A stretch of 64,000 nucleotides of DNA from Ichthyophis bannanicus (Eukaryota; Chordata; Amphibia; Gymnophiona; Ichthyophiidae). Positions 10,901 to 22,632 of the stretch are shown piece by piece (the stretch's first letter is position 1; every line of letters starts with the position of its first letter). The stretch lies in contig CM066033.1 in NCBI GenBank assembly GCA_033557465.1, forward strand, positions 380,935,289-380,999,288, written 5' to 3'. Position numbers and translations under genes: made by a program. Under the pieces are notes generated by a model. The model made no database searches, was not told the DNA's origin, and was given only the letters and a program-made list of their open reading frames with translations.

Positions 10901-12348
10901 TAGATGTCTGCGATTAAGCAGAGATATGCCTATAGAAAGTATATTCACATAGGAGATATGAAGAGGAAAGATTCATCTAATAACAAGAAGGTGGAACCTA
11001 CTTGAGAAGATATATAGAGAATCTATTCCCCCTGGTTATGATGGAAGGAGTCAGGGGAAAAATCTCCCTGACAACAGACTAGATTGCTGCAAGAATGCTA
11101 GCCAGTGAAATAACCAGGATGGTTACCTGAAAAGCAGAGGATAATATCAGTCTGCAGGCAGCAAGTCCCGAGTCCTCCAGAACTCTAGCATGGTAAATGG
11201 ACAGAAGACGCATAGGAATGAGATACCATGTTGACCTACTTGAGGGGCAAAAAGAGTATCATGCGTTCTTTAGCTAAATATGCGCTGTCCATGAAGGATT
11301 AGGATACCATGAGGACGAGCTGCAAGGAAAAAAAGAGCATATTCCCGGTGGGAATCCTGAGGACCAAACCAGGGAATTGAACAACTCTTTAAGCTTTCAC
11401 GTAAGAGAAGGCCCATGTCCTTTGTTTTAAAAAGGAGATAGTAGGGTAGGAAGAACCCTTCCAGTCATGAGGGGCATGACTGAGGGAGCCTTTTCCAACC
11501 ATCTAGGACAGCTGTTTGAGAAAATCCTAATGCTCTCTAGCAAGGGCCCATGGTGGAAAGCTTCTCTGTAGAATTGCAGAGAGCATAATGCAGGAGAATT
11601 AGGAGATAGAACTGGCTGCTGGAAAAGCCAGTACCTACGCCAACTATGCTGCCAAATCCAAGGGAATTGGAGATGGCAAGAATAGAAGACAATCCGAGAA
11701 GCCTGTAGTGATAAGATTTCCCAAGAAAGATGAATCCACTGTCTTGGAGTCACTACTAAGGCCAGAAAGAATGTAGTGGAGGACAACTCTGGATGCTTGT
11801 GGAGAAGAACCAGTGGTCCAATCACTAGGGCTCCTGCATGGGCAGCTGCTAGTAAGACAGCAGAAAGAATCTTTCTGTTTAAAAACAAAAAGAACAGACA
11901 GAACAGGAGTAAGAAAACTCTGGACCTGTCTGATAAGCTGCCCCAAAGCAAAAATGAAGAAGGGAGTTAACTCAGAGAGGAAAACTCCACACTGGAATAG
12001 TGACAAAACTAGAGGGGCTGAAGAAGAAGCCCTCCAGTGTAATAGTACCACTCTTACAGAGGAAATGCTTGGTAAGAGGGTAGAGAAGATGGAGCTGAAT
12101 GGAGACTTACAATGTGGTAAGTCTGTAGAAAGGAAAAATTCATGCTGGTACAGAAAACTATCGTTAGATAGTTGTTAAACCTCTTTCCCTAGCAGGAAGA
12201 AGAGGAGAAACCTGTGACCTATAGGCATGAATATCCTAAGAGCTCGTATAACAGAGAAAAATGGATGTCTTGTGAAAAGAGATCCATGCCTAGAGTTTAG
12301 AATGAAAGCAGCGGAAGGCTTCTACTGAGAAGAAGCCAACTGCAGGTT
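10901..12348. other. Unassigned interior of DIRS-2
   Basis: This is where RT should follow gag on the minus strand, but I find no RT, RNase H or recombinase motif in any frame. Overlapping short frames on both strands have no recognisable domain. It may be untranslated or captured sequence, or very degraded DIRS coding DNA. Confidence 0.4.
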
Positions 12349-14397
12349 CTAAACCCCAAGAGGCACAAAAATATGAGAGTTTAGATTCTTCAGACCAGGG
12401 CGATGTTTCCCCTGTTTGGGAACATCTGTATGATGGGCAGAAGATGAATAAAACCTTCTCCCCCTAGGGGAAGAAAGTTTGGTAGGACATTTCCTACCTA
12501 CTGGGAAAGAAGAAGGCGTAGAACAGCCCTTAGAAACAGGTAAGTCAGTGGACCACTGAGTAACCTGATGTAAAGACTCCTTATTGAAGAGATTTTCTCC
12601 AGTGCAAGGAGTATTACCCAGTCTTTGTTGTGCCCATTTGTCTAAGTCTGAAGCTTGGAGCCAGGCTCTACGTCGTGCCCTTATAGCTATAGCAGAAGTC
12701 CTGCTAACAGACTCAAATGAGTCTAGGGAAGCACGAGTAAGAAACCAAGAGATATTTTGAATATGACTAAGCAGTGAGGAATAGTCTGCACTCTTGGGCT
12801 CTGAAAGAAAAGGAGTCAAAAGATGTAATTTCTTTGTGACCTCCTCAAGAGATAGACTCATATAAAAAATATATGAGAGAATTCTTGCTGAAAGCATGGA
12901 TGTCTGGAAGGTTTGACGTCCAAAGGCATCTAGTGTCTTAGACTCACGACCTGGCAGATAAGAAGAGTGCTTTTTCTTACTCTTCACCCACCTCATTGCT
13001 GATTCCACTACAATGGAATGAAGAGGAAGTTGAGTCTTTTGAAACCCTGGAGAGGGTATAGGATATAGGAGATCAGTTGCTCTGGAAGTTGGGGGTACCC
13101 TTAAAGGTGCTTCCCACATTCCTAGAAGAAGATCCTGCAAGGAATGATGCAAAGGAAGCATTATGTTCTCCTTTGCTTCGGTAGAAACAGAGCCTTGTGT
13201 AGGATCATGTCCAGGGATAGGAATGGCAAGTGATCTTGCCATATCCAGGAGGAAACTCTGAAAAAGAGGATCTCCAAAGAGAACCTCCCTTAGACAGGTT
13301 AGATCTGAAGAACTAGCCTGGGCACCGAAGGATCTATCTGAGTATATAGGAATATAAGATCCTGCACGGTGCAGTATGGGATCCTTAACGGATGGACGCT
13401 GGTACTGGAGGTCAGGACCAGCGACAGTCAGTACCACATCGTCCATGCCAGGTATCGACTCCAAACTTGGTATAGAAGGGAGCGATCCTGTTGAAAGAAG
13501 CATGGAAGGAGCTGGCCACGATGCTATTGTGGATACCGGTACCGATACCAATACCAGTACCGCTGTTGGAACCGAACCCGACACCGACATCGGAGCAGCA
13601 ATCGGTGACAGCCCAATCGGTACCGAGGTAACCGAAAGCCTTCGGCAGTCATCTTCGGTACCGAGCATCCGGTACCGATAGGTGTCGGTACCAAGACATG
13701 TCGGTACCCAGTCTTCCAGACTAGAGATCGATTCCAGACTCGGCATTGAAAGAAGCGAGTCTATCGATGCACGTCTGGAGGGTACCGATGTCGGTGGTAG
13801 TATCGGTGCCGGTACCGATACTGGGAAGTCAGTCTGGAACGTATCCACCAGTCCCGTAGGTACCGAGGACGCCAGACGACGATCCCTTGTGAGGAGTGTT
13901 TCGTCGAAGCGGATGCCACCACCGGGCATGGCTCAGGTATGTTCTGTGAGGGGTGAGCCCCAGGAACAACCCAAAACCCCACATAGGCTTTGGAGGCCGA
14001 AGACTCCCGCCGGGGTTTTGAAGCCAATGGGCCTTCGAGGGCAAGGCCGGAGCCGTCTACATGCTGTGCATGAGACCTACCACTTGAGGGTTGGCTAGTC
14101 TTAACAGGACTGTTTGTGGGTTACCTGATCCTGTGTAGAAGAAGAAATGGTCGGTGCCCTGAAGTTGGAAGGGAACCTCATATCGAGGGAAACTCGATGT
14201 TGAAAACCTCTTCTCACAATACTGTTGCCTGAGGGCTCCGGAGGAAAAAGGTCAGGACCCAAACAGGTTAGACACCAATTTTGGGAGTCTAAAAATAAAG
14301 TTGTACCGCCACAGTTTGAACATTTCTTGGAGAAAGTGGCTGGCGGTTCCATGAAGGACATGGAGAGGCCTAGAAGGCCTGAAAAACCATAAGACAC
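12349..14397 (-). pseudogene. DIRS-2 gag-like ORF1, broken
   Basis: On the minus strand, a short N-terminal frame (14397 down to 14101) carries a zinc-binding pattern CSNC..WCLTCLGPD, like CVQC..HCLRCLGPD in DIRS-3. A 526-codon frame (13929-12349) then has a Ser/Pro/Val-rich region and the conserved gag core: LLLGMWEAPLR, PGFQKTQLPLHS, VVESAMRWVKSKK, RRRAWLQASDLDKWAQ and CTGENLF. Each block has a counterpart in DIRS-3. The gap 13930-14100 is frameshifted. The Ser/Pro region is encoded by clustered GGTACC-containing repeats. Confidence 0.75.
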
Positions 14398-14565
14398 TCA
14401 GAAGAAAAAATATTCCCTTAAAGGGAAAAATTTACAAGAAAAGAAAAAAGAAACACCGGCGGTACCAGTGGCGTCGGGGAAGACAGCCGCGACCACAAGA
14501 AAACTAAAGAATTAAAAGAAGAATTTTCTGCGGTGACAGGAGGACGTCCTGCCGGCTCCGCGGAA

Positions 14566-14734
14566 AAACGAAAACTGAGGAGAGGCAGTTGGGAAAGGCG
14601 GGAAGGCAGCACGCAGGCATGGTGGGATGCTTCCAAAAGCTTTTTGATTGGATGATGGGAAGCATTCTCGCGCAGACTCCGTCGGTACCGACGTACCCAT
14701 ATGTGAAGACTCATTCCTGCTTGTTCCTGGAGAT
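14566..14734. repeat. DIRS-2 right inverted terminal repeat
   Basis: Inverse complement of the left terminus, including CGTCGGTACCGACGTACCC and ending CTTGTTCCTGGAGAT. It lies upstream of gag in the element's own orientation. Confidence 0.8.
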
Positions 14735-15125
14735 TGTTTGTTGTTATTGCTATTGAGATGATCAAAATTGAGTTCTGTGAGTGAATGTCCTGGTTCTGCT
14801 CTGCACCCACTGTTGAAGGGGGTTCTGTGGATGCAAAATATATGTTCAAAAAGAAAAGGCAAGAACCATAACGCGGTTTATAATAACAAAATAGAAATGA
14901 GTTATAATTTAGTTTTATAAACTGTGCTGCGGTTCTCGCTCTTTCAGTTCCTTGGTGTGCAAACATCTTGCATTTCCTCCATATAATCTAATCGGCTTTT
15001 TGGTTTGGTTCAGTACCTGACTGGCGTTTTGAGAAAGCCCCCCCCCCCCCTAAGGGGTGGGGGAGGGGACACCATCTCATCCTTCACCTCAGGCAGCAGA
15101 TTGCCTTGAGCCACCCCTGCCCCCA
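14735..15125. repeat. Dispersed repeat (probable right part of repeat X copy 1)
   Basis: The block from about 15015 (CTGACTGGCGTTTTG) through a poly-C run at 15039-15051 to CCTCAGGCAGCAGATTG parallels 41367-41490 in repeat X copy 2. A unit at 14912-14985 (ATAAACTG..GGTTC..GTTCCTTGGTGTG) recurs at 15268-15340. There is no coding content. Confidence 0.5.
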
Positions 15126-15240
15126 TTATCTAGTTGAAAACCTTCTCTATCTCCTTTTTAAAGGTTAATGCCAGCAGCCTGGTTCCACCCTGTTTAAGGT
15201 GCAGATTTCTTCCCAGCAGTAGTAGTCCTTCAAGACTACC
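15126..15240 (-). pseudogene. CR1 ORF1 tail fragment (esterase C-terminus)
   Basis: The minus strand reads LLLGRNLHLKQGGTRLLAL followed by TFKKEIEKVFN and a stop. It aligns with the end of CR1 ORF1 in copies A and D (GLH.N..GT.LLAL.FKK). The catalytic His is kept but the Asp three residues earlier has become Asn or is shifted. No other CR1 part is adjacent. Confidence 0.6.
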
Positions 15241-15267
15241 AAGAGAGACTGTGTTATATTTGGTGTT

Positions 15268-15585
15268 ATAAACTGCACTGTGGTTCACACTTTTTCTTTT
15301 TGTTCCTAGGTGTGTGAGCACCTTGCATCACCTTTGTTTTTTGCAGAATACATATTTACATTAAACATCGTGCTGGTCCATTGTCACAAGTCACTATCTT
15401 TAATATTAGAGTCCCAGGTTACATAATATAAATGCTACAATTTCTGTTATATATGAACAGTATTAGAATTTTTTTTAAATTATTTAGCTTGGGAAAATGT
15501 TGCTTTCTTTTTTATTTTCGCAACCTCCTGACTGGTGTTCTGATGAGGAGCTCCCCGGGGTGGGGGGGACCCCCTTACCCATTTT
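15268..15585. repeat. Dispersed repeat, with repeat X copy 3 left part
   Basis: 15268-15340 repeats the unit at 14912. 15500-15550 (TTTTCGCAACCTCCTGACTGGTGTTCTGATGAG-like) resembles repeat X, which resumes at 15990 after an L2 insertion with CGCCTCAGGCAGCAAGCTTG. Confidence 0.45.
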
Positions 15586-15589
15586 GGCT

Positions 15590-15990
15590 ATCTTTGGATA
15601 GAAGGCACCAGTTCATCCCGCCACTCTATTTTTCCCTAGGCTCTGCACTTTGGAATTCGCTCCCACTAGCCCTGTGCACTAAGGTATCATTCCCCCATTT
15701 CAAAGCAATGCTCAAAACCCATCTGTTTCCTCTTGCTTTTGACCTTCCCCTTCCCAATCCCTAGGCCCTCCGCCCCCCATTGACCAACCCTCTGTCCCCC
15801 CCTCCCCAATATGTGTTTGTCGCTTCTCTCCCTTTAATTTTCTGCCTGTTTTCTAATCTATTGCTTTCCTGTCTGAATAATGGCGTTCTTTTCCTCCTTT
15901 GTTTTCTTTGCGGCCATATTGATTGTACACTGCTCTGATATGCTAGCCTGGGCGGTATATCAAGCATCTCAATAAAGCTAAAGCTAAAGA
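15590..15990 (+). mobile_element. L2-B: 3' end of an L2-like LINE
   Basis: A short frame carries GSALWNSLPLALCTK and FKAMLKTHLFPLAF, the C-terminus of L2 ORF2, and stops at about 15764. The 3' UTR runs to CTGGGCGGTATATCAAG and a short AAAGCT-type tail near 15985. It is strongly 5'-truncated and sits inside repeat X copy 3. Confidence 0.7.
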
Positions 15991-16030
15991 TCCCTCGCCT
16001 CAGGCAGCAAGCTTGCCTTGAGCCGCCCCT

Positions 16031-16779
16031 GAGGGCACAGCTTAATGTTAACCAGATAGCATTGAATATTGGTACTATCTGGTGAACTTTCTCCTATAAA
16101 GATTGGTCCAAAAATGCCTGTTCTAAACTTAACCAGATAATGCTTCCAATTAAAGTTAACCAGGTATTTGCAAACAAGTAGAATTAAATGGATAGCTTTC
16201 CGAATATCCCATTAGAACTGATAACTGAATGCTGAGCTCATGGCTTCTCTGAATATAGTGCACTAGACCAACTGAAATTTCCTAAGCTCCATCTGGTATT
16301 CAGGCTCTTTTGGAATCAATCATTTTCCATTTGGGTTACTGACTGCACATTCACGATTGCTAGGAGGGTAGGAGATAAACTGCAACAAGATAAGTCCACA
16401 ACACTGTTTTATTAATGAATCAGGAACATACGAAGGGATTTCACAGCAGATTTTTACCATCTTTCCACAGGAGCTTAGTACAATCCTATCTGTTCCTTAA
16501 AAACCATCTTGTAGTCATTAAGTTCCAATAGATCAGTGGTCATTCACGCACAGTTTTTCCAGATACAGTGCAGGGTTGTCATGTACCCACAATAGGGAAC
16601 TACAACTCAATTAGGTTTCTCAGTCAACACTAGTCTTTTTCTGTTTCTACATACAAAATGTTAGGCTTAGGCAACAAATTATGGGGCTTGAGTGATCTGT
16701 TAGGAAAGGGCTAGAAGTCGGGAAAGGTATGCTCCCTTTTTGAAATACACAGAAGTTCAGAATGCATTCTTTGTGCCTT
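16031..16779. other. No gene seen
   Basis: The segment has no convincing frame or repeat boundary. Short phrases such as TTAACCAGATA recur at 16045-16160, suggesting a decayed repeat. Confidence 0.45.
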
Positions 16780-16985
16780 GCACAAATACCCTGTATATAG
16801 TTTAATTCTGTTCCATTGTACATAGTTTACCATTGTTAATTTACTATTGTTAATTGTTGATTGTAAGCTCCAATTTGTTATATGTAAAAACAGCTCTCCC
16901 TGTTTACTGTTGTTCCATGTAAACCGCATCTGATCAATGGAAGGAGCGGTATATAAAAAATCTGTTAATTAAATTAAATTAAATT
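16780..16985 (+). mobile_element. L2-C: L2-like 3' UTR fragment
   Basis: It contains CATGTAAACCGC..GATCAATGG and GGAGCGGTATATAAAAAAT followed by (TTAAA)n. The same 3' end pattern occurs at 42430 and 57965. No coding sequence remains. Confidence 0.65.
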
Positions 16986-17111
16986 TGCATGCTGCTCCAT
17001 CAATTTTGGTGTTTAATATACGGATGCGAATGGACAGCTGCATGTAGGCACATGTGCCAGGACTATTATCCCATAATATGTTCTTTTAAAGAATGCATAA
17101 AGAACAAATTT

Positions 17112-17821
17112 TCCATATCTATTAATGTCCTTTCCTTGATTTCTGCTAGACCAGTCCAGATGAGTGGGTTATGCACACCAGTCAGCAGATAGAGACAGTC
17201 TAGAACAACTTTCTGTAACAGCATCGTCAGTATGACACTTCCCAAGGTTAAATGTTAATGAAGCCCTCTCACCACTGCATATGTCTGCATGAGATACTGA
17301 AAGTGAGAAAGGCAGCAGAACATCCCAACCTATAGGCATAGTCTTCCTAGGGAGAGTCCTGAACTGGTCTAACAGGAACCAAGGAAAGGAAATGAACAGG
17401 TATGGAAAATTTCTCCTTTCTTATCCTGATAGACCAGTCCAGATGAATGGAATGTACCCAAGCAGTCAGGACACAGGATGGGAAGAAGACAATGTCCTGG
17501 CCAGGACTGTTCTGCCAAAGGGGCTTCTGCCCCCATGCCAAAGGAAGTCAGCATCATACATTGGAGGCGGTAGAAGCAAAAACAGCCCCACAACACTGGA
17601 GGGTTAGGTAAGCACGGTGGGAACTGTGAAGTAATTATCGCTACTGCAGGTCCTGGAGATGGGGGGGCAGCAGCAGCAAGGGAGGTGGGTGCCAGGAATG
17701 AGGATTGCCTAGGACACCTCATATCCTTGCACCGGCCCTGTCTAGTCTGCCTCCATCTGCTTACTGGGATGCATAACCCACTTGTTTGGACTGGTCTAGC
17801 ATGATAAGGAAATGGCAATTT
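17112..17821. mobile_element. DIRS-6: 0.7-kb internally deleted DIRS with both ends and junction repeat
   Basis: The left end (17112-17200, with GCTAGACCAGTCCAGATGAG) and right end (17735-17821, with GGACTGGTCTAGCATGATAAGG) are inverted complements. A 17345-17450 internal region has a left half complementary to the left end and a right half complementary to the right end. Gag, RT and recombinase are gone, leaving the three cis elements. This is the pattern expected of a small non-autonomous DIRS derivative. Confidence 0.7.
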
Positions 17822-18283
17822 AAAAAAAAATTACTTAATTATGATCAGTTTGAAGGCGCCTACTATCATGGTTTATCAGGCCTGACATCAAGGGCAAGGT
17901 GGATTCAAATTAACACTATGGAACTAACTTACCGCATGAGCGGGATTGCATTGATCAATTGGGCTCTTGAAGTCTGTCCTTAATTCATCAAAGGCAATTA
18001 TCTGCAAAAGAAATGTGAAATAATCCTTACAACACACACATATGACATGCTCCTGCAAACTGCAGGCATCAATCACAACATTAGATTGCCATTTATGTGG
18101 GTAATTTTATAACAGGGCACTGATTCCCACATTCCAAACAGGAACCTATGTTATAAAGGTAACACAGGTAACTATGTGTCTTTAAACAGCCATCCAGAAC
18201 AATCCGCAACAGTGCACAAGCTCTCACCTTGAGCTGGGCAAAGTGGAAATGCATGCATGTACTCCACTCACGGTGCCCAAACA
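17822..18283. other. No gene seen
   Basis: An A-rich stretch directly follows the DIRS-6 end; the rest shows no coding or repeat signature that I recognise. Confidence 0.45.
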
Positions 18284-18722
18284 ATGTAATGATAGAGCAG
18301 AACAAATAGGTGGAGGGGTTGAACTCTATGTTAGAGAGGGCATTGAGTCACGAAGGATTAAAGTATTGCAGGAAACAAAATTCACTGTAGAATCTCTATG
18401 GATTGAAATTCCATGTAAAAGGAGGAAGGGGAAGGCGATGGCAGTGGGGGTGTACTATTGACAGCCTGGCCAGAATGAACAAAGGGATGATGGAATGCTC
18501 AAAGAAATCAGGGAAGCTAACAAAAGTTACAGCACTTTAATAATAATGGGTGATTTCAATTACCCCCGGTATCGCCTGGGTCAGTGTCACGGCAGGACAT
18601 ACTAGGGAAATAAAGTTTCTAGATGAAATAAATGACTTCTTGGAGTAGCTAGTTCATGAACAGACCAGAGTGGAAGCCATTTTGGACCTAGTCCTTAGTG
18701 GAATACAAAGATCTTGCGCAAA
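18284..18722 (+). pseudogene. CR1 copy B: endonuclease fragment (left part)
   Basis: It starts inside ORF2 at the equivalent of position 2371 of copy A and reads ELYVREGIESRRIKVLQETK, then VESLWIEIPC. GDFNYP, the endonuclease catalytic block, lies near 18551. Frameshifts follow. It stops at ATCTTGCGCAA, where the younger CR1 copy B' is inserted, and resumes at 19845. Confidence 0.75.
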
Positions 18723-19844
18723 GATCTTGTGCTAAATGGCCAATTTTCCCAATGGAGAAAGGTGAATAGTGGTGTACCCCAGGGATCTGTGCTGGGTCCA
18801 CTGCTTTTTGACATATTCATAAATGACCTGGAAAGTGGAATAACGAGTGAGGTTATCAAATTTGCAGATGACACAAAACTATTTAAAGTTGTTAAAACCC
18901 AAGAGGATTGTGGAAAATTGCAAGAGGATCTTGATAAATTGGAAGACTGGGCATCAAAATGGCAGATGAAATTTAATGTGGACAAGTGCAAGGTTATGCA
19001 CCTAGGGAAGAACAACCCAAACTATGGTTACACGATGCAAGGTTCCACATTAGGAACCACCACCCAGGAAAAAGATTTAGGCGTCATTGTGGATACCATG
19101 TTAAAACCCTCGGCCCAGTGTGCAGCGGCAGCCAAGAGAGCAAATGGAATGCTAGATATGATAAGGAAAGGAATGGAAAATAAAACAAAAGATATTATAA
19201 TGCCTCTATATCGTTCCATGGTGAGACCGCACCTTGAATAGTGTGTGCAATTCTGGCCGCCGTATCTTAAAAAGGATATAGCGATTTTAGAAAAGGTTCA
19301 GAGAAGAGCCACCAAAATGGTAAAGGGGATGGAAGGATACTCCTATGAAGAAAGGCTAAAAAGGTTAGGGCTCTTTAACCTGGAAAAGAGACAGCTGAGG
19401 GGAGATATGATAGAAGTCTATAAATTAATGAACGGAGTGGAACGGGTAAACGTAGATCGATTGTTTACCTTATCAGAATATAGAAAGACTAGGGGACATG
19501 CAATGAAGCTACAGGGTAAACTATTTAAGACTAATAAAAGAAAATATATTTTCACTCAACGTGTAATCAAACTCTGGAATTTGTTACCAGAGGATGTAGT
19601 AAAGGCTGTTAATGTAGCTGGGTTTAAAAAAGGTTTGGACAAGTTCCTGGAGGAAAGGTCCATAAACCATTATTAAGAAGGGACCCAGGATATCAATGCT
19701 TGAACCAATACAAGCATTGTGGAACCTGTGTCCCTTGGGAAAACTGCTAGGTACATATGACCTAGATTGGCCACTGTTGGAAACAGAATACTAGGCTTGA
19801 TGGACCTTGGTCTGACCCAGTATGGCATATCTTATGTTCTTATG
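18723..19844 (+). mobile_element. CR1 copy B': 5'-truncated CR1 nested in copy B, complete 3' end
   Basis: It starts within RT (LNGQFSQWRKVNSGVPQGS), has FADDTKLFKVV near 18862 and the complete C-terminus ([26 protein letters not shown]), ending at a stop near 19674. One in-frame stop interrupts RPHLE*CVQFW at 19239. The 3' UTR ends GACCCAGTATGGCATATC and TTATGTTCTTATG, the short octamer tail typical of CR1. Short 5' truncation and the octamer tail are the normal CR1 insertion pattern. Confidence 0.85.
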
Positions 19845-21613
19845 TAAGAGATAAGGGTGTTGGGGCCACTTGGCATAAGTGATCATAGCATGATCGCGTT
19901 TGATTTAATAAATGGAGGTGGGACGGTAAGGAAATCCACAGTATTACCTTTTAACTTTCAAAAGGGAGACTATGATAAAATGAGGAAAATAGTTAAGAAA
20001 AAAACTAAAAAGAGCAGTTGCAAAGGTTAAAGATTAACATCAAGCATGGGTGTTGTTGAAGCCCAGAACAGCTGTATTCCAGGCTTTAAGAAAAGTGGAA
20101 GGAAGTTCAAAAAACTGCCAGCATGGTTTAAAGGTGAGGTCAGAGAGGCTGTTGTTACCAAAAAAAGTATCTTTCAGGAAATGGAAAGAGGAACCTAATG
20201 ACAAACTGGAAACAACAAGCACTGGGAAGTTAGATGCAAGGCATCGATAACGAAGGCAAAGAGACAATTTGAGAAAAAGCTTGCTGTGCAAGCAAAAATG
20301 CATAATAAAGACTTTTCAAGTACATTTGTATCAAAAAGCCTGTGACAGAGTCACTTGGACCATTAGATGATAGAGGGGTAAATGGGAAAAGGCCATAGCG
20401 GAGAGACTCAATGAATTCTTTGTTTCGGTCTTTACTGAGGAAGATGTAGGAATGTTACCCATGACTGAAATGGTATTTAAAGGTGATGTCGCAGAAGAAC
20501 TGAAATAAATATCGATACACCGGTAAGATGTATTACAACTATTTGATAAACTGAAGAGTAGTAAATCACCTGGACCAGATGGTATACATCCAAGGGTGTT
20601 GAAAGAACTGAAATATGAGATTGCAGACCTACTATTAGTAATCTGTGAACTATCATTAAAATCATCTGTAATACTTGAAGACTGGAGGATGGCCAATGTA
20701 ACGCCAATTTTTAAAAAGGTTCCACGGGTGATCCAGGAAACTACAGACTGGTGAGCCGGGAAAAATGGTAGAAACCATTATAAAGAACAAAATTACTAAA
20801 CATGTAGATAGTCATGGCTTAATGGGAGATAGCCAACATGGCTTTAGCCAAAGAAGGTCTTGTCTTACTAATCTGTTCTGTTTTTTTGAAGGTGTGAATA
20901 AACAGGTAGACAAAGGTGAGTCGGTTGATATAGTGTATCTGGATTTTCAGAAAGCTTTTGACAAGCTCCCTCATCAGAGACTTTTGGCAAAATTAAAAAT
21001 CATGGGATAGGAGGCAGTGTACTATTGTGGATCAGGAAATGGTTAAAAGACAGAAAGCAGAGGGTAGGGCTAAATGGCCTATTTTCCCAATGGAGAAAGG
21101 TGAATAGTAGAGTACCCCAGGGATCTGTGCTGGGTCTGCTGTTTTTTAACATATTCATAAATGACCTGGAAATGGTAATAATGAATGAGGCAATCAAATT
21201 TGCAGATGACACAAAACTGTTCAAAGTTGTTAAAACCCATGAGAATTGTGGAAAATTGCAAGAGGACCTTGATAAATTGGAAGACTGGGCATCCAAATAG
21301 CAGATGAAATTTAATGTGGACAAGTACAGATGCTATGCACCTAGGAAAGAACAACCCAAACTATGGTTACACGATCCAAGGTTCTACATTGGGAACCACC
21401 ACCCAGGAAAAAGGTTTAGGCGTCATCGTGGATAACATGTTAGAACACTCTATCCAGTGTGCAGCAGCAGCCAAGAGAGCAAATAGAATGCTAGATATCA
21501 TAAGGAAAGGAATGGAGAATAAAACAAAGGATATTATAATGCCTCTGTATCGTTCCATGGTGCGACCGCACCTTGAATATTGTGTACAATTCTGGTTGAT
21601 GTATCTTAAAAAA
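19845..21613 (+). pseudogene. CR1 copy B: endonuclease end, RT (right part)
   Basis: Copy B continues exactly where it was cut (AGATAAGGGTGTTGGGGCC), through the endonuclease end, the linker, RT motifs (VNKQVDKGESVDIVYLDFQK near 20890, where YLDF is the first RT Asp) and FADDTKLFKVV near 21200. It ends in CVQFWLMYLKK at 21613, where L1-1 starts. Multiple frameshifts make it inactive. Confidence 0.78.
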
Positions 21614-21840
21614 AGGAGGTCATGTGATGTGCTGAGAGAGCAAGATGTGTGCTGAGCTCTCTCCGGGAACCCCAGCCACTATAAGGGCTCTTGTGGCAAG
21701 ATAAGGCACAAAATTCCTCATAATAATTGTGTTGGAGGAATGGTAGACCGACTAGACAGCGAGGGAGGTGGCAGGATTTGGCGGTAGAAGATGAAGGTGG
21801 CTAGACGCGAGCAAGCGAAACACCTGCACAGTTATCCAAA

Positions 21841-22632
21841 ATGGCCGACCCACCGGCTTCGCCAAGTTCTCCAGGCCAATCTGCGTTGGTAGCAGATCTA
21901 ACTATGGCAGTAGTTGGGGCATTAGCAGATAGATATGATGAGATTGCAAGCCGATTGGACACAATGACGAGGTCCCTGGAGGTACTGGGTACCAGACTGC
22001 AAGATGCAGGAAAAAGAATCTTTGAGACGGAGGATCAGCAAGCCAGCATGGACAGAGAACTACAGCAGCTTAAAGAATTGGTGGGGAAACAGGCCGCAAA
22101 ACTCAATGACTTGGAGAACCATGGGTGATGGAAAAACATTTGTTTTATAGGCATACCAGAAGCGGTCAAAGATGGTGAGCTCCGTGGCTACCTGGAAAGC
22201 CTGCTACCTAACTCGCTGGAGTTGGACGAACACTGCAAGCCCTTAATAATGGAAAGGGTGCATCGGGTGGGGCAGCTGCGGGCTGCAGATAGAAGGCCAC
22301 GGGTGGTAATAGCCCAGTTTCTGAAATACCTGCAAAAGGAGAAAATCCTTCGAGAGATGCGCAGGCATGGCCCTATTGCATTTGGCAATAGAAACATTTT
22401 GGCATATCAGGATTACTCTGTAGAGTTGAGTGCTAAGCAGAGAGTCTATGTAGTGGGGTGCCAAAGACTGGTGGCAGCCAAGTACAAATTTGCAGTTTTG
22501 TACCCAGCGAGAATAAGGATCTTTATCAATGGGTCTTCACAGACCTTTGAGAACCCTGCGGCAGCACAACAATTCCTGGACTCAGTGTTGGCCCGGAAGC
22601 CGGGTAATCAGCAAGGAGAGGAAAGAATTTGA
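21841..22632 (+). pseudogene. L1-1 ORF1 (RNA-binding protein), one stop
   Basis: The product of L1 ORF1 coats LINE RNA as a coiled-coil trimer. Here the N-terminus MADPPASPSSPG is followed by a heptad-like coiled coil (to DLENHG). A TGA near 22126 and a frame change follow, then the RRM-like region (FIGIPEAVKDGEL) and the C-terminal domain with ERVHRVGQLRAADRRPRVV and LAYQDYSVELSAKQR. The block order matches L1-2 ORF1. It is nearly intact, with one or two disabling changes. Confidence 0.75.

Larger units (their letters stand above)
7857..14734 (-). mobile_element. DIRS-2: DIRS-type retrotransposon lacking RT and recombinase
   Basis: The element has inverted terminal repeats (7857-8042 and 14566-14734), an internal complementary region near the left end (8128-8224) and a minus-strand gag-like ORF1 next to the right terminus. 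The middle, where RT-RNase H and tyrosine recombinase should lie, is replaced by unrelated material: an LINE tail, microsatellites, an unrecognised ORF at 9201-10227 and a stretch I cannot assign. It is a non-autonomous or strongly decayed copy, inserted into repeat X. Confidence 0.75.

Noticed and set aside
10475..10948. 157-codon minus-strand frame
   Set aside because: It is translated microsatellite, mostly Tyr and Ile repeats.
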